From the NCBI GenBank assembly GCA_018823285.1, contig JAHJIQ010000030.1, forward strand, positions 62,001 through 126,000: a stretch of DNA of 64,000 nt, given 5' to 3'. This DNA is from Pseudomonadota bacterium (GTDB taxonomy: Bacteria > Desulfobacterota > Desulfobulbia > Desulfobulbales > JAGXFP01). Below the pieces are notes generated by a model. It did no database searches and was not told where the DNA came from. It saw only the letters and a program-made list of their open reading frames with translations. Below, one piece after another: positions 17,190-25,465 of this stretch (position 1 is the stretch's first letter; the number at the start of each line of letters is the position of its first letter). The position numbers and the translations under genes are program-made.

Positions 17190-17964
17190 TTCCGGTCGGG
17201 AAACCACCCTCGACACTCTTTTTGCAGGTGCTCTGACCTGTCTGCAATACCGGGATGGTTACCGCTTCAATCAGGATTCGGTCATCCTGGCCCACTTTGT
17301 CCAGCCTGCTCCCGGAGAACGTATTCTTGATCTGGGATCAGGCTGCGGAGTGATCGGCCTGATTCTCGCTTATCGCCGGCCTGAGGTCAGGATTGTCGGT
17401 CTTGAAATCCAGGCGGACCTCGTTGCTCTTTCCAGGCGTAACGCGCAGGATAATGGTTTTGCCGGCCGCTTTGAGGTCGTCGAAGGTGATCTCAACGGTG
17501 CCGACGTTCTTGCCGGCGCTTTATTTGACCGCATTGTCGGTAACCCGCCCTATATGGATCCGCAGAAATCACGAGGCAGCCGGAATCAGGAGAGGTTTCT
17601 TGCCCGGCAGGGGCTCCAGGCCGGGCCCGAGAACCTTGCCCGTGCCGCCGCCCGACTGCTGGTTGATGGCGGCAAGCTTGACCTGGTGTATCCGGCCAAC
17701 CGGCTCCCTTCCCTTGCCTCCGCGCTGAAGAAACATGATCTCATACCTGCGAAGTTGCGCCCGGTACGTGGTTTTCCCGGGGCGACGGAGATGCTGGTTC
17801 TGCTTGAGGCAATAAAAAAAGGCGACGGAGTCCTGAAGACCCTGCCGCCTTTTTTCATATATAATGAAAAGGGCGGTGAATACAGCCCTGAAATGAAGAG
17901 TTGTTATGCTCCGGAGAGAGGAAAACCGCACTCGGAACAACCCGGAGATTCCATAATTCCGTAG
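17182..17964 (+). CDS. TrmN6-type tRNA/nucleic-acid N6-adenine methyltransferase
   Basis: Residues about 10-220 form a SAM methyltransferase of the YfiC/TrmN6 group. They show LQYRDGYRFNQDSVILAHF, the SAM loop DLGSGCGVIGL (about residue 51) and the catalytic NPPY (about 123). YfiC methylates A37 of tRNA1(Val). The ATG overlaps the DUF1015 stop. The C-terminal LPPFFIYNEKGGEYSPE is typical of the family in this phylum, so the coding region runs through a terminator-like hairpin at 17813-17858. Confidence 0.85.
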   Translation: MSDSGRETTLDTLFAGALTCLQYRDGYRFNQDSVILAHFVQPAPGERILDLGSGCGVIGLILAYRRPEVRIVGLEIQADLVALSRRNAQDNGFAGRFEVVEGDLNGADVLAGALFDRIVGNPPYMDPQKSRGSRNQERFLARQGLQAGPENLARAAARLLVDGGKLDLVYPANRLPSLASALKKHDLIPAKLRPVRGFPGATEMLVLLEAIKKGDGVLKTLPPFFIYNEKGGEYSPEMKSCYAPERGKPHSEQPGDSIIP

Positions 17965-17977
17965 GCGCGGCCTCCAG

Positions 17978-18050
17978 TTGGAGCGACCTCCCGGTCGCGA
18001 AGATCCGGAGCCGCATTCTTCCATTGTTCGCGACCGGGAGGTCGCTCCCA
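17978..18050. repeat. REP-like inverted repeat, family R2
   Basis: Arms GGAGCGACCTCCCGGTCGCG and its reverse complement flank about 25 bases. Each arm is itself near-palindromic (ACCTCCCGGT-type). The same element recurs at 20689-20850. Confidence 0.85.
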
Positions 18051-18136
18051 CTGGCGGCTCCTGCAACAAGGCGGGTGTGAGGGGTTACTGCATGTCCATC
18101 ATCCTTGATCAATCGGTTCGGAAGATCAAACTCTTT

Positions 18137-18297
18137 TCACCCTTCGGGTACTCACTTCAGTACCCCCTTGAGGGGTATAAGTCTCGATGTCTCGCAAGCT
18201 CGCTTTCGCCCAGAGGGCATAAGTTTCGTATAAGCAGGCACGCTGCTTAACTTCACTAATCGGTACGAGCAGGCCAGCTGCTCAACTCAGCTTTAAG
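18137..18297. repeat. Interspersed repeat R1, long composite unit
   Basis: It starts with CACCCTTCGGGTA, continues through ATAAGTCTCGATGTCTCGCA and ends with GAGCAGGCCAGCTGCTCAAC. It is a longer, shuffled version of the unit seen at 18378, 20446, 27798, 32518 and 40691. Confidence 0.8.
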
Positions 18298-18377
18298 CTT
18301 TTCTCCTGGCTTCTGACTCCTGGCTTCTGGCTTCTTGTGGAACGCAGGCTCGAACAAATCGCCAAAACCCTTTTATT

Positions 18378-18432
18378 TCACCCTTCGGGTATAAGTTTCG
18401 TACGAGCAGGCAAGCTGCTCAACTCAGCTTTA
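18378..18432. repeat. Interspersed repeat R1
   Basis: A compact unit: TCACCCTTCGGGTATAAG followed by GTACGAGCAGGCAAGCTGCT and CAACTCAGC. The inner GAGCAG/CTGCTC part is an inverted repeat able to form a hairpin. Confidence 0.85.
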
Positions 18433-18510
18433 TCGGGAGATTTGCCAAACTCAGAAAGTTGAGTCCTTAGCCTTCGCCAGTCCTTGTTCGATATTCCACG
18501 GTTCTCTGTT

Positions 18511-20259
18511 TCAGCTTTCCGCCGAAAGCTCTCTCATGTGTTCCTTGGCGAAAGTGATCGACGGGTCCAGTGACAGGGCCAGGGCGAATGATTTCAGGGC
18601 CTCGTCTTTCCGGCCGAGTTTCCGGTAGTTTACTCCGAGGTTTGCGTAGTCGATCGCCGAGGTCGGGGCAAGATAAACGGCCTTTGAGAAATGCTCGATG
18701 GCCGCTTCGTGATCGGCGAGTTTGAAATAACAGAAGCCGAGCAGGTTGTGGAGATCCGGCCGCTCGTCGTCATGCTCGGTGCCTCTTTTCAAGGTTTCGA
18801 TGGCATCTGCGTATTGCTCCAGATCTTTCAGGCAGTTTCCCATGTAGGAGTAGATATAGGGAATGTCCTCCCGGTCCGGGTCAAGGACCAGGGCGCGGCG
18901 CAGGTGGGGAAGCGCTTCATCCGGTCTTCCCTGTTCGTAGAGGTTCTGCCCCAGGTAAAACTCGATAAAATAGGCATCGGGCAAGAGCTCTTCCATCCGG
19001 GCAAACTGCCGGACTTTTTCTTCCGGATCAGCGATCAGTTCATTGACCAGCTTGGCCGCGAAAAGACCCGCGTTTGAAACCATTGATCGTTCCCGGAAAT
19101 GGGCTCCAGGGACGATGGTGTAGATTGTCGGAATTTGCAGATCGGGGTGCATGGTATTGACGATCAGGGCTTCCATGTCGAGTTTCCTGAGAGCACCGAG
19201 GCACCTTTCGATTTCGACCTTCATGTTGTCGTCGGTGAGGTCCGCCATCTCGTTGATGGTGATCGTTTTTTCAACCTCGGTGATGTAGCGTGCCTCTTCC
19301 ATGCTCAATGGTTTTTCGAGGCCTGAAGCAACGTAGTTGGCCTTGGTATTGAAGTCACCGGCCAGCTGGGCCACCTCGGTGAGGGCCCGGATCAGGGATT
19401 TTTCCGGATTGGGGGTGGTCCCGGCGGTGTAGACAATCTCACTGTCGGTCGGAAAGGTCGACGGGTCATAGGCCAGGGCGCCGACCGTAGGGATGCCGGT
19501 GTCCAGGCTGAAATCGTTCAGATAGACCTTGATCCCGTGCCGGTTGAATTTATCCAGCAGTTCGCGGGCCACCGGATCTTTAACGCTTGCCGGGTCGATG
19601 GCCGGGGTTTTGAGCCTGCCGCGGCTGATAATCGAACAGACGTGGCGTTCGACAATCTCGCAGACCCCCTGGCTGATTGCCTCCTCATAGGTGTTTCCGG
19701 CTGAAGGGCCGTTGAATTCGTTGATTGCATAAAACCAGGAAAAGGGGACCAGGACTTCAGCATTCGTGGTGATATTGGTGGCCCAGACCCACTGCATGGT
19801 GAGCCCTTCGAGAAGTTTTTCAAGGAGTGCAGGGGTGGTCTTTTCGTCATGGACCGACTGCAGGAGCTTGGCGACCGGCAGCACGGACTGCCCGGCTCTT
19901 TTCAGATTATCGTAGGTGTCGACGATAAAATTGGCCGGATTTTTCTTGAAGCTGAAGAAGCTGAACCTCTCCCCCAGTTCCATGCAGGCGCTGGCCCGGG
20001 ACTGCTCGGGTGTGCTGCCCTTGCCCATCTGCTTCTTGTTGCCGATGGTCTCAAAGGCATCCTTGCCGCAGACGCTGAAATAGACCGGGATATCAAGGCG
20101 ACCGTTATCGATCCGCCGGATCTCGCGCAGGATGTCGAGATTGACTTTTTTGAGTTTGGCTTCAAAGCGGTTCACCGTTTCCTCGGGGGTCATCGCCTTG
20201 TCCTGATCATAGGTGTAAGTTTTCAAACAATCCTGAAGTACTATTTTTTTATGCTGCAT
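18511..20259 (-). CDS. YcaO-domain protein fused to C-terminal TPR repeats
   Basis: Residues about 60-400 are a YcaO domain. The ATP/Mg ligand set seems intact: Ser90 and Glu94 in SRASACMELGER, then Glu193, Glu201 and Glu204 in EEAISQGVCEIVERH, with the same 8 and 3 spacing as E. coli YcaO. YcaO enzymes use ATP to activate an amide, making azolines, thioamides or amidines in peptides and proteins. Residues about 415-580 are three to four TPR motifs (for example AIEHFSKAVYLAPTSAIDYANLGVNY), likely a partner-binding surface. There is no E1-like or TfuA partner nearby and no adjacent peptide gene. Converges with the TrmN6-type gene. Confidence 0.88.
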   Translation of the reverse strand: MQHKKIVLQDCLKTYTYDQDKAMTPEETVNRFEAKLKKVNLDILREIRRIDNGRLDIPVYFSVCGKDAFETIGNKKQMGKGSTPEQSRASACMELGERFSFFSFKKNPANFIVDTYDNLKRAGQSVLPVAKLLQSVHDEKTTPALLEKLLEGLTMQWVWATNITTNAEVLVPFSWFYAINEFNGPSAGNTYEEAISQGVCEIVERHVCSIISRGRLKTPAIDPASVKDPVARELLDKFNRHGIKVYLNDFSLDTGIPTVGALAYDPSTFPTDSEIVYTAGTTPNPEKSLIRALTEVAQLAGDFNTKANYVASGLEKPLSMEEARYITEVEKTITINEMADLTDDNMKVEIERCLGALRKLDMEALIVNTMHPDLQIPTIYTIVPGAHFRERSMVSNAGLFAAKLVNELIADPEEKVRQFARMEELLPDAYFIEFYLGQNLYEQGRPDEALPHLRRALVLDPDREDIPYIYSYMGNCLKDLEQYADAIETLKRGTEHDDERPDLHNLLGFCYFKLADHEAAIEHFSKAVYLAPTSAIDYANLGVNYRKLGRKDEALKSFALALSLDPSITFAKEHMRELSAES

Positions 20260-20321
20260 CTCTGTCTCTCCTGCGGTTGATACCTGTTTCTGATTTCATG
20301 CCGATCTTTTCACTCTTCACC

Positions 20322-20430
20322 AGACTCAGGGCGAGCGGACATGCTGCTGTGCTCCCTACTTTGAGCCTGTCGAAGTCTGTTTCCCTGTGCCAGTTGAAGC
20401 CACGTTCATCCTGAGCCTGTCGAAGGATGG
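20322..20430. repeat. Interspersed repeat R3
   Basis: Two copies of the core GAGCCTGTCGAAG (near 20363 and 20413) with partial flanks such as CAGACTCAGGGCGAGCGGAC. The same CTTCGACA-GCTCAGG core recurs at 28710 and 61351. Confidence 0.75.
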
Positions 20431-20445
20431 CCCGACTCACTTTTT

Positions 20446-20500
20446 TCACCCTGCGGGTATAAGTTTCGTATGTGCAGACGAGCTGCTCAACTCAGCTTTA
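20446..20500. repeat. Interspersed repeat R1
   Basis: TCACCCTGCGGGTATAAG followed by GCAGACGAGCTGCTCAACTC, a slightly diverged copy of the 18378 unit in the same orientation. Confidence 0.85.
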
Positions 20501-20688
20501 TACTCCGACTTCCATCAGTGATGGTTTCGGAAAAAGATTATTACTACAGGGTGGTATAAAAAGCAATGTGATTGCCGTTGAATTTCAGCTATCGCCTCGT
20601 CATTGCGATTAAATTGAAGCAAACCAGATGGTTCTGGAACAACGCGTGATTCACGTGAAAAGGGGCATGGCGGAACAAAGGTGTTCCG

Positions 20689-20850
20689 TTGGAGCGGCCT
20701 CCCGGCCGCGAAGATGGGGCCTGGGGTATGCACCTTGGGCAATTCGCGGCCGGGAGGCCGCTCCAACGAGGAGGCCGCTCCCGCAACAAAGATCCGCCGG
20801 CTGTAGGAGCGACCTCCCGGTCGCGAACATGAGGTCGAAAGGCCGCTCCG
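20689..20850. repeat. Compound REP-like cluster, family R2
   Basis: GGAGCGGCCTCCCGGCCGCG (from 20691) pairs with CGCGGCCGGGAGGCCGCTCC (about 20745-20764). It is followed by a half arm and then a GGAGCGACCTCCCGGTCGCG arm (about 20807-20826). The arms differ by compensating changes on both sides of the stem, which points to selection or gene conversion on the paired form. Confidence 0.85.
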
Positions 20851-21062
20851 GCTTTCGCTGTCGATGGGAACCTCATCATCCACCATTTCCTGTTCGAAAT
20901 CCGCCATCTGCTATCCCGCAAAATATCCCTTGCCGATCCACGAGAATACATAGTAAAGAACTGTTGATTTATAGTTTTCCGGCCCTTCCGGAGAGTGTTC
21001 CCGGGCAGGTGTTTCCGGGTCCGGTGTCAATGTTTGGCAAAATCTTAACTGTTGGGAAAAAC

Positions 21063-22775
21063 ATGAAATTACCGAGGTTCAGATCAGTCGTCTTCTTTCT
21101 GCTGGCGGTGGTTGCCGCCGTTTTTATTCCCGGTTTTGCCGCCGCGGCCGAAAAGCCGCAGGTTGCCATTCTGCCTCTTGTTCTGCACGGACCGGAAGAG
21201 ATGGGGTATTTAAAGGATGGGATCGGGGCCATGCTCGGCAGCAGGCTGTCCGCAGGCGCCGGGGTCGGCATAATCAGCCGGACTGCGGTTGAGGAAGCTG
21301 CCGGCAAAGTCGGCAAGGATGCTGCCGCCGAGGCTATAGGCAGGGAGCTGAAGGCGGATCTGGTGCTTTCCGGCAGTATCACGAGCCTGGGGAAAGGAGT
21401 CAGTATCGATCTCAGGGCAATCCGGGCAGGAGAACCGGTGGTTGTTGAGAATTTTTTTGCCTCGGCGGATGATCAGTCCGCCATCATCAGGGCGGTTGAC
21501 AAGATGGCCGGTGAAATTTCTGCAAAAATGTACGGCAAAACATCGGGAGCTCTCTCAGACCCGTCTGTCGGGAGATCAACCGGTCTTGCCATCGGGGCGG
21601 CTCCGGTAGCCATCACCCCGGTGGTGGGCGCAGGGACGGACCAGTCGGAACACCCGGACCGTATGTTCGGCAACCGGGGGAAAACCGTCCCGCTTGGTGG
21701 GGGAGTTATCGTTCAACCCGTTGCCATTCCGGAAGAGGCTGTCCTGCCGGCAGGAAATGCCGGGATGGTTGAGCGCAGCCAGTATCTTGCAATGGAAGTG
21801 CAGGATTTTGACAGTGGCGATGTTTATGGTGACGGCACAACCCAGTATGTTGTCGCTGAAAATGACAAGGTCCACGTCTATCGGCGTAACGGGAGCAGAC
21901 TCGATGAGGCAGGTGAGGTGCCCTTCTCTGTCGGGTACGCCAAAATCATCTCAATAAGCGTGGCCGATCTTGACAAGAACGGACGGGCGGAAATTTATAT
22001 CAGCGCCAATTCCGAAAATGATGCGATCTCCTCCGGAGCGGAGTGGAATGGTTCTGCTTTTGCTCCTCTATTCGACAAACAATCGTGGCACGTGAAAACC
22101 CTGCTGGTAAATGATCTGGAAGTGCTGATCGGTCAGAAGGGGGATTTTGACACTCCTTATGCTCCAGGTGTCTTCAAGCTGCAGGTGAAAGAGGGCAAAC
22201 TTGAGGCGGGGGAAAAACTCGCGCTCCCGGACGAGGTGAATATCTTTGATTTTACGATGGCCGATTTTACCGGTGACGGACAGCTGGAAGTTGCGGTGAT
22301 CGACCAGGATGACGATCTGACCCTCTTTAGTGAAGGGGGCGACCTGCTCTGGCGGGGTGATGGGAACTTCGGGTACACGGTCAGATTTGTCGGCAAGGCA
22401 TCGGGAACGGTGTCGCAGGAACGAAAAAACTTCAATGTGCCGTCACGGCTGATTGCCCGAGATCTCAACGGTGACGGGCGGAGCGAACTGGTGGTGATGA
22501 AAAACCCGTCCAGCCTGACTACCCTGATCAAGACCATCGCCAGTTTCACCGGTGGCTCCATCGAGGCGAAGAGTTGGAACGGCATCTCCTTTGTCGACCT
22601 CTGGTCGACCGGCAAAATCGGCAGTTATATTGCCGGCTATCAGCTTGAAGAAAAAGATGCACAGGGAGTCAGGAGGCTGAATGTCGCAGTCATTGGCAAG
22701 AAGTCGGGCAAACTGCTCAAATCCAGCCAGTCTTTTCTGGCCTCCTACCCGGTGCCTGAGCTGAGGGTTCAGTAA
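21063..22775 (+). CDS. Exported TolB/CsgG-like plus FG-GAP/VCBS-repeat protein
   Basis: The 570-residue protein has a signal peptide (VVFFLLAVVAAVFIPGFAAA, about residues 9-28). A domain follows that resembles the nucleotide-free Rossmann-like part of TolB/FlgO/CsgG proteins (VAILPLVLHGPEEMGYLKDG ... LVLSGSITSLGKGVSIDLRA). From about residue 235 there are at least three FG-GAP/VCBS-like blades (VADLDKNGRAEIYI, MADFTGDGQLEVAVI, ARDLNGDGRSELVVM), suggesting a beta-propeller with Ca-binding loops. It is probably periplasmic or at the cell surface. The ATG at 21063 is chosen because it opens the signal peptide; an in-frame ATG lies 36 bases upstream. Confidence 0.8.
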   Translation: MKLPRFRSVVFFLLAVVAAVFIPGFAAAAEKPQVAILPLVLHGPEEMGYLKDGIGAMLGSRLSAGAGVGIISRTAVEEAAGKVGKDAAAEAIGRELKADLVLSGSITSLGKGVSIDLRAIRAGEPVVVENFFASADDQSAIIRAVDKMAGEISAKMYGKTSGALSDPSVGRSTGLAIGAAPVAITPVVGAGTDQSEHPDRMFGNRGKTVPLGGGVIVQPVAIPEEAVLPAGNAGMVERSQYLAMEVQDFDSGDVYGDGTTQYVVAENDKVHVYRRNGSRLDEAGEVPFSVGYAKIISISVADLDKNGRAEIYISANSENDAISSGAEWNGSAFAPLFDKQSWHVKTLLVNDLEVLIGQKGDFDTPYAPGVFKLQVKEGKLEAGEKLALPDEVNIFDFTMADFTGDGQLEVAVIDQDDDLTLFSEGGDLLWRGDGNFGYTVRFVGKASGTVSQERKNFNVPSRLIARDLNGDGRSELVVMKNPSSLTTLIKTIASFTGGSIEAKSWNGISFVDLWSTGKIGSYIAGYQLEEKDAQGVRRLNVAVIGKKSGKLLKSSQSFLASYPVPELRVQ

Positions 22776-23207
22776 CTTTGTGCGTGGTTTTTATTACACG
22801 ATGATGGGTTTTTACCAACACCTGTTCGGGAATAGTGTTGCGGTGGAATATTGTGTAACTCACTGATAATTCGCTATAATTGTCATAGAAACCGATTGTG
22901 GCCCGTTTGTTGCAAAACCTGGTTGTCAGGTACGGCTTTTCCATGGCAGATTACAAGATACCACATCGTGGCAATTAAATTTGTCAGTAAATATTGGGGG
23001 TTAGGGCTGAAATCATTGGATTTATTTGAATTTATTTTTAAAAAATCCGCTGAAAAAAAACTTGACATCAATAGGAGTCAAGGGTACTTAATCCAAATAA
23101 ATTTGGTTTTTAAGTTGGTTTTCCGGTCTTACTGAATATAAGCCGGCGATCGTTTGCAACTGCAAATTGGTCGATCAACCCGCTAAATCTAACAAAGGAG
23201 ATGAAGG
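22776..23207. other. AT-rich upstream region of the porin
   Basis: About 430 bases with no supported gene and a clearly lower GC content than the flanks. It contains the candidate porin promoter (23062-23090) and an A/T-rich leader. No window repeat family is present. Confidence 0.6.
23062..23092 (+). promoter_or_regulatory. Candidate sigma-70 promoter of the porin
   Basis: A perfect TTGACA (23062-23067) is followed by CTTAAT after 19 bases or TACTTA after 17. The -35 is ideal and the -10 weak. It would give a leader of about 110 bases before the strong AAAGGAG ribosome site. Confidence 0.45.
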
Positions 23208-24455
23208 ATGAAGAAAGCGTTGAGTTTTGCAGTTGCACTTGGACTGGTTGCCGGCATGGCTTCTGCAGCGGTTGCCGCAGACAATCTGACCCTCACCGGT
23301 GAAGCCAGATGGCGTGGCTCTTACAAGAACAACCACGTGGATGCATCCGACACCGGAACGGATCGCCGTCAGGTCATGGATCAGAGATATCGCCTGAATG
23401 CCTCGATCAAAGTGAATGACGATGTGAAGATTGGTTCCCGGATCGTTCTTTTGAATCAGGAATTCGGTAATGATAATACAACCGATAACCAGAGCAAGGG
23501 TACGGATAATACTTACAATACAGCAGATGACGGACATGGCACCAGCAGTGTTGATCGCGCCTGGATGGACATCAAGACCTTGGGCGGAACCTGGTCTTTT
23601 GGCCGGATGGAAGCGAGCTGGGGAAATAAATTCATGGGCTGGGGTTCGAGCGTTGACCGCGTCAAGGCCACCTATAAAGCGGGCGACCTGACCTTTGCCG
23701 GTTATCTGCAGAAAGATGTTGAGGGAGACAGTGCAACCAGCAACGGCGACCAGGACAAGGACACCTGGGGTGCCCTGGTTGTCGGCAAGGCCGGCGACAC
23801 TAAATGGGGTGTGATCGCCAACTACGTAATCGATGATCGTTCCGCAGCCAAGACCTCCGGCGAAGACACCGGCTACCTGGTTGACGCTTTCTTCAATGCA
23901 AAGGCTGGCGCGGCGAACATCCTGGGTGAGATTTTCTACTCAGACGGCGATTTGCTTGATAATTCCAATAAAGACGCGATCATTGGTGGGTTTGTAGGCG
24001 CTTCCATGGCTGCTGGCCCTGCCACTTTGAAAGGTATCGTCGCGATGTGGGATGGCAATGAGGCTGGCGGTTCTTCCACTGCCCGTGATTGTGACGATGA
24101 CTTCGCACCTTCCCTGCTGATCGGGACCTGTAATGAGACCGCGATTATCGATTTCGGTGCTACTACCTCTGCCAGTGATCCTGGTGACTCCACCTATCTT
24201 GTTGCCGCCGGCGCGGACATGAAGATCAACGACAAGATCAATGTCGGTGGTGGGATTGGTTACCTTCAGGCCTCCGAGCATGGCTATGTGGTTGACGATT
24301 CCAAGAACCTGATCGAGGTTGACGTGTACATGAGCTATGCGCTCGCTCAGAATGCAACTTACACCCTGGGAATCGCCTATGGTGACTGGGACAACGCCAG
24401 CGCTAACGACGACGCTCTCTTTGTAGTTGGTAACAGGGTCAATGTAACATTCTAA
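23208..24455 (+). CDS. Outer-membrane beta-barrel porin
   Basis: The 415-residue protein opens with a clear signal peptide (ALSFAVALGLVAGMASAAVA, cleavage near 24) and ends in NVTF, the C-terminal Phe needed for outer-membrane barrel insertion. Between lie alternating strands rich in Tyr, Trp and Gly, and acidic loops (for example NDNTTDNQSKGTDNT). This pattern fits the general porins of sulfate-reducer relatives. Substrate cannot be read from the sequence. AAAGGAGATGAAGG precedes the ATG, a strong ribosome site fitting an abundant protein. A terminator follows 30 bases after the stop. Confidence 0.85.
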   Translation: MKKALSFAVALGLVAGMASAAVAADNLTLTGEARWRGSYKNNHVDASDTGTDRRQVMDQRYRLNASIKVNDDVKIGSRIVLLNQEFGNDNTTDNQSKGTDNTYNTADDGHGTSSVDRAWMDIKTLGGTWSFGRMEASWGNKFMGWGSSVDRVKATYKAGDLTFAGYLQKDVEGDSATSNGDQDKDTWGALVVGKAGDTKWGVIANYVIDDRSAAKTSGEDTGYLVDAFFNAKAGAANILGEIFYSDGDLLDNSNKDAIIGGFVGASMAAGPATLKGIVAMWDGNEAGGSSTARDCDDDFAPSLLIGTCNETAIIDFGATTSASDPGDSTYLVAAGADMKINDKINVGGGIGYLQASEHGYVVDDSKNLIEVDVYMSYALAQNATYTLGIAYGDWDNASANDDALFVVGNRVNVTF

Positions 24456-24484
24456 TCCCTGATTAGATTCTGTTTGTGTTCTTC

Positions 24485-24517
24485 AAGGGCCGCCCATTCG
24501 GGTGGCCCTTTTTTTTG
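24485..24517 (+). terminator. Rho-independent terminator after the porin
   Basis: AAGGGCCGCCC pairs with GGGTGGCCCTT around a short ATTC loop, followed by eight T. Confidence 0.92.
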
Positions 24518-24803
24518 TTACTTCAATAACCTGCGGAATTCTCCCGCCATCAGTAGTAACCAACGTTTCATCTTGACTTCAATATTCACTCTGTTGTGTA
24601 ATCATACTGGTTGCCGGAAACACTTTCGACTTGGAAACTGCCGAGATGCTGTTTCCCGGTTCCGGTCATTCCGGCAGGCTGTCAGCCGGAATCCATGCCG
24701 TCCTGGCCGCAGGCCTACAGCCTGCCGGGGCGACGACCCGGGTAAAACCGGCGCTTACGACTTTCCATACTTGATGAAGAATTAGAAAAACTGGAGGGAG
24801 AGA
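24518..24803. other. Gap with duplicated promoter and R5 repeat
   Basis: No gene is visible. It contains a copy of the LbtU-type promoter region (TTGACT at 24573-24578, followed by TCAATATTCACTCTGTTG) and repeat R5. Both recur about 1.3-1.5 kb downstream, ahead of the intact porin at 26148. Confidence 0.65.
24652..24752. repeat. Interspersed repeat R5
   Basis: CATTCCGGCAGGCTGTCAGC and GCCTACAGCCTGCCGGGGCG form inverted arms around about 25 bases. The second copy is at 25907-26000. Confidence 0.8.
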
Positions 24804-24926
24804 ATGAAGATCGAGAAACTGTGGTGCGGGTGTCTGGCGTTTACCATTTTTATTTCCGGGGCGGGGAATCTTTTTGCCCATGAGCGGAAGACCGACAAGA
24901 TCGTAGAGATCCTGAAAAGCAATTGA
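24804..24926 (+). pseudogene. Truncated 5' copy of the LbtU-like porin gene
   Basis: Forty codons from ATG to TGA match the start of the intact porin at 26148 almost base for base, including the GGAGGGAGAGA ribosome site. The signal peptide and the HERKTDKIVEILKS segment are kept; only two earlier residues differ (E for V, S for A). After AAAAGCAA the copy stops matching and reaches TGA. The rest of the gene is absent, so this is a remnant of a duplication. A secreted 39-residue peptide could still be made, but I see no reason to think it is used. Confidence 0.85.
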
Positions 24927-24954
24927 TGCGGGACGCTCTTAAGTAATTAACTAA

Positions 24955-25032
24955 TGCTCATGATGGCTATTGGTAATGTGGCTAAAGCCAAAGGAATGAG
25001 CGTAATAGCCAACAAAACACAACTGAGCCGTC
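24955..25032 (+). pseudogene. Fragment of the antitoxin gene (duplicate of 25570-25649)
   Basis: About 78 bases nearly identical to the middle of the antitoxin gene at 25466, coding for AIGNVAKAKGMS and ANKTQLSR. It has no start region and no C-terminus. The copy lies upstream of the broken toxin, so the module is flanked by partial direct repeats, the footprint of a duplication or recombination. Confidence 0.8.
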
Positions 25033-25162
25033 GACTTGACATAAGGGGCATGATTTAATGCCTTTCCTGGACACCTTCAATCGGCTTTGTTCGAACTTCT
25101 GAAGATTGTTGTGACAGAAAAGTCCCCTTGACAGCATGTCTCTTATGTGCGACAATAGGCGT

Positions 25163-25459
25163 GTGAAATACGAGATTGAAACGACAAATGTTTTCGACAG
25201 GTGGCTCGCCACGGTCAAAGACATACGGCATAGAGTTAGAATTATCAGCCGTTTTGACAAGATTCAATTGGGCAATTTTTGAGACCACAAAAACCTTGGT
25301 GGAAGACTGTTTGAGCTTCGTTTTTTCTTTGGCCCCGGCTTTCGCGCTTATTACACCATCAAGGGCGGTGAGGTTGTCTTTCTGCTTTGCGGTGGCGACA
25401 AATCCACTCAGGATAAAGACATTGAAAGAGCAAGAAGCATTATGGCCGAACTGGAGTAA
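25163..25459 (+). pseudogene. RelE/HigB-type toxin (COG3657), interrupted by an in-frame TGA
   Basis: Reading from the GTG at 25163 gives KYEIETTNVFDRWLATVKD, then RHRVRIISRF, LGNF, a TGA at 25280-25282, and in the same frame DHKNLGGRLFELRFFFGPGF, RAYYTIKGGEVVFLLCGGDK and ERARSIMAELE before TAA. Apart from the TGA it is a full-length toxin of the group that partners this antitoxin. The family has Gly at the TGA position, so a single GGA to TGA change explains the loss. An alternative in-frame ATG is at 25145. The toxin is presumably dead and the antitoxin retained. Confidence 0.85.
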
Positions 25460-25465
25460 ACAGCG

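Larger units (their letters stand above)
17965..18510. other. Gene-free stretch filled with interspersed repeats
   Basis: No ORF is credible here. It holds one REP-like hairpin (17978-18050), two R1 repeat units (18137-18297 and 18378-18432) and a short stretch of imperfect CTGGCTTCT direct repeats (about 18303-18335). These sit between the methyltransferase and the ycaO gene, which converge. Confidence 0.75.
20260..21062. other. Repeat-rich stretch between ycaO and the FG-GAP gene
   Basis: About 800 bases without a credible gene. It holds R3 elements (20322-20430), one R1 unit (20446-20500) and a compound R2 cluster (20689-20850). An open frame crosses the R2 cluster in front of the FG-GAP gene, but it is made of repeat sequence. 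Confidence 0.75.

Noticed and set aside
17813-17858. Terminator-like hairpin (AAAAAAGGCG / CGCCTTTTTT)
   Set aside because: It lies inside the TrmN6-type gene, in a segment (LPPFFIYNEKGGEYSPE) that is conserved protein in related enzymes as I recall. It may act weakly, but I do not list it as a terminator.
20628-21062. In-frame extension of the FG-GAP gene by 145 codons
   Set aside because: It is read through the R2 repeat cluster and lacks any domain; the signal peptide starts at 21063.
25280-25282. Selenocysteine reading of the TGA in the RelE/HigB-like toxin
   Set aside because: The family has Gly there, not Cys, and I see no suitable hairpin at SECIS distance. An inactivating mutation is simpler.
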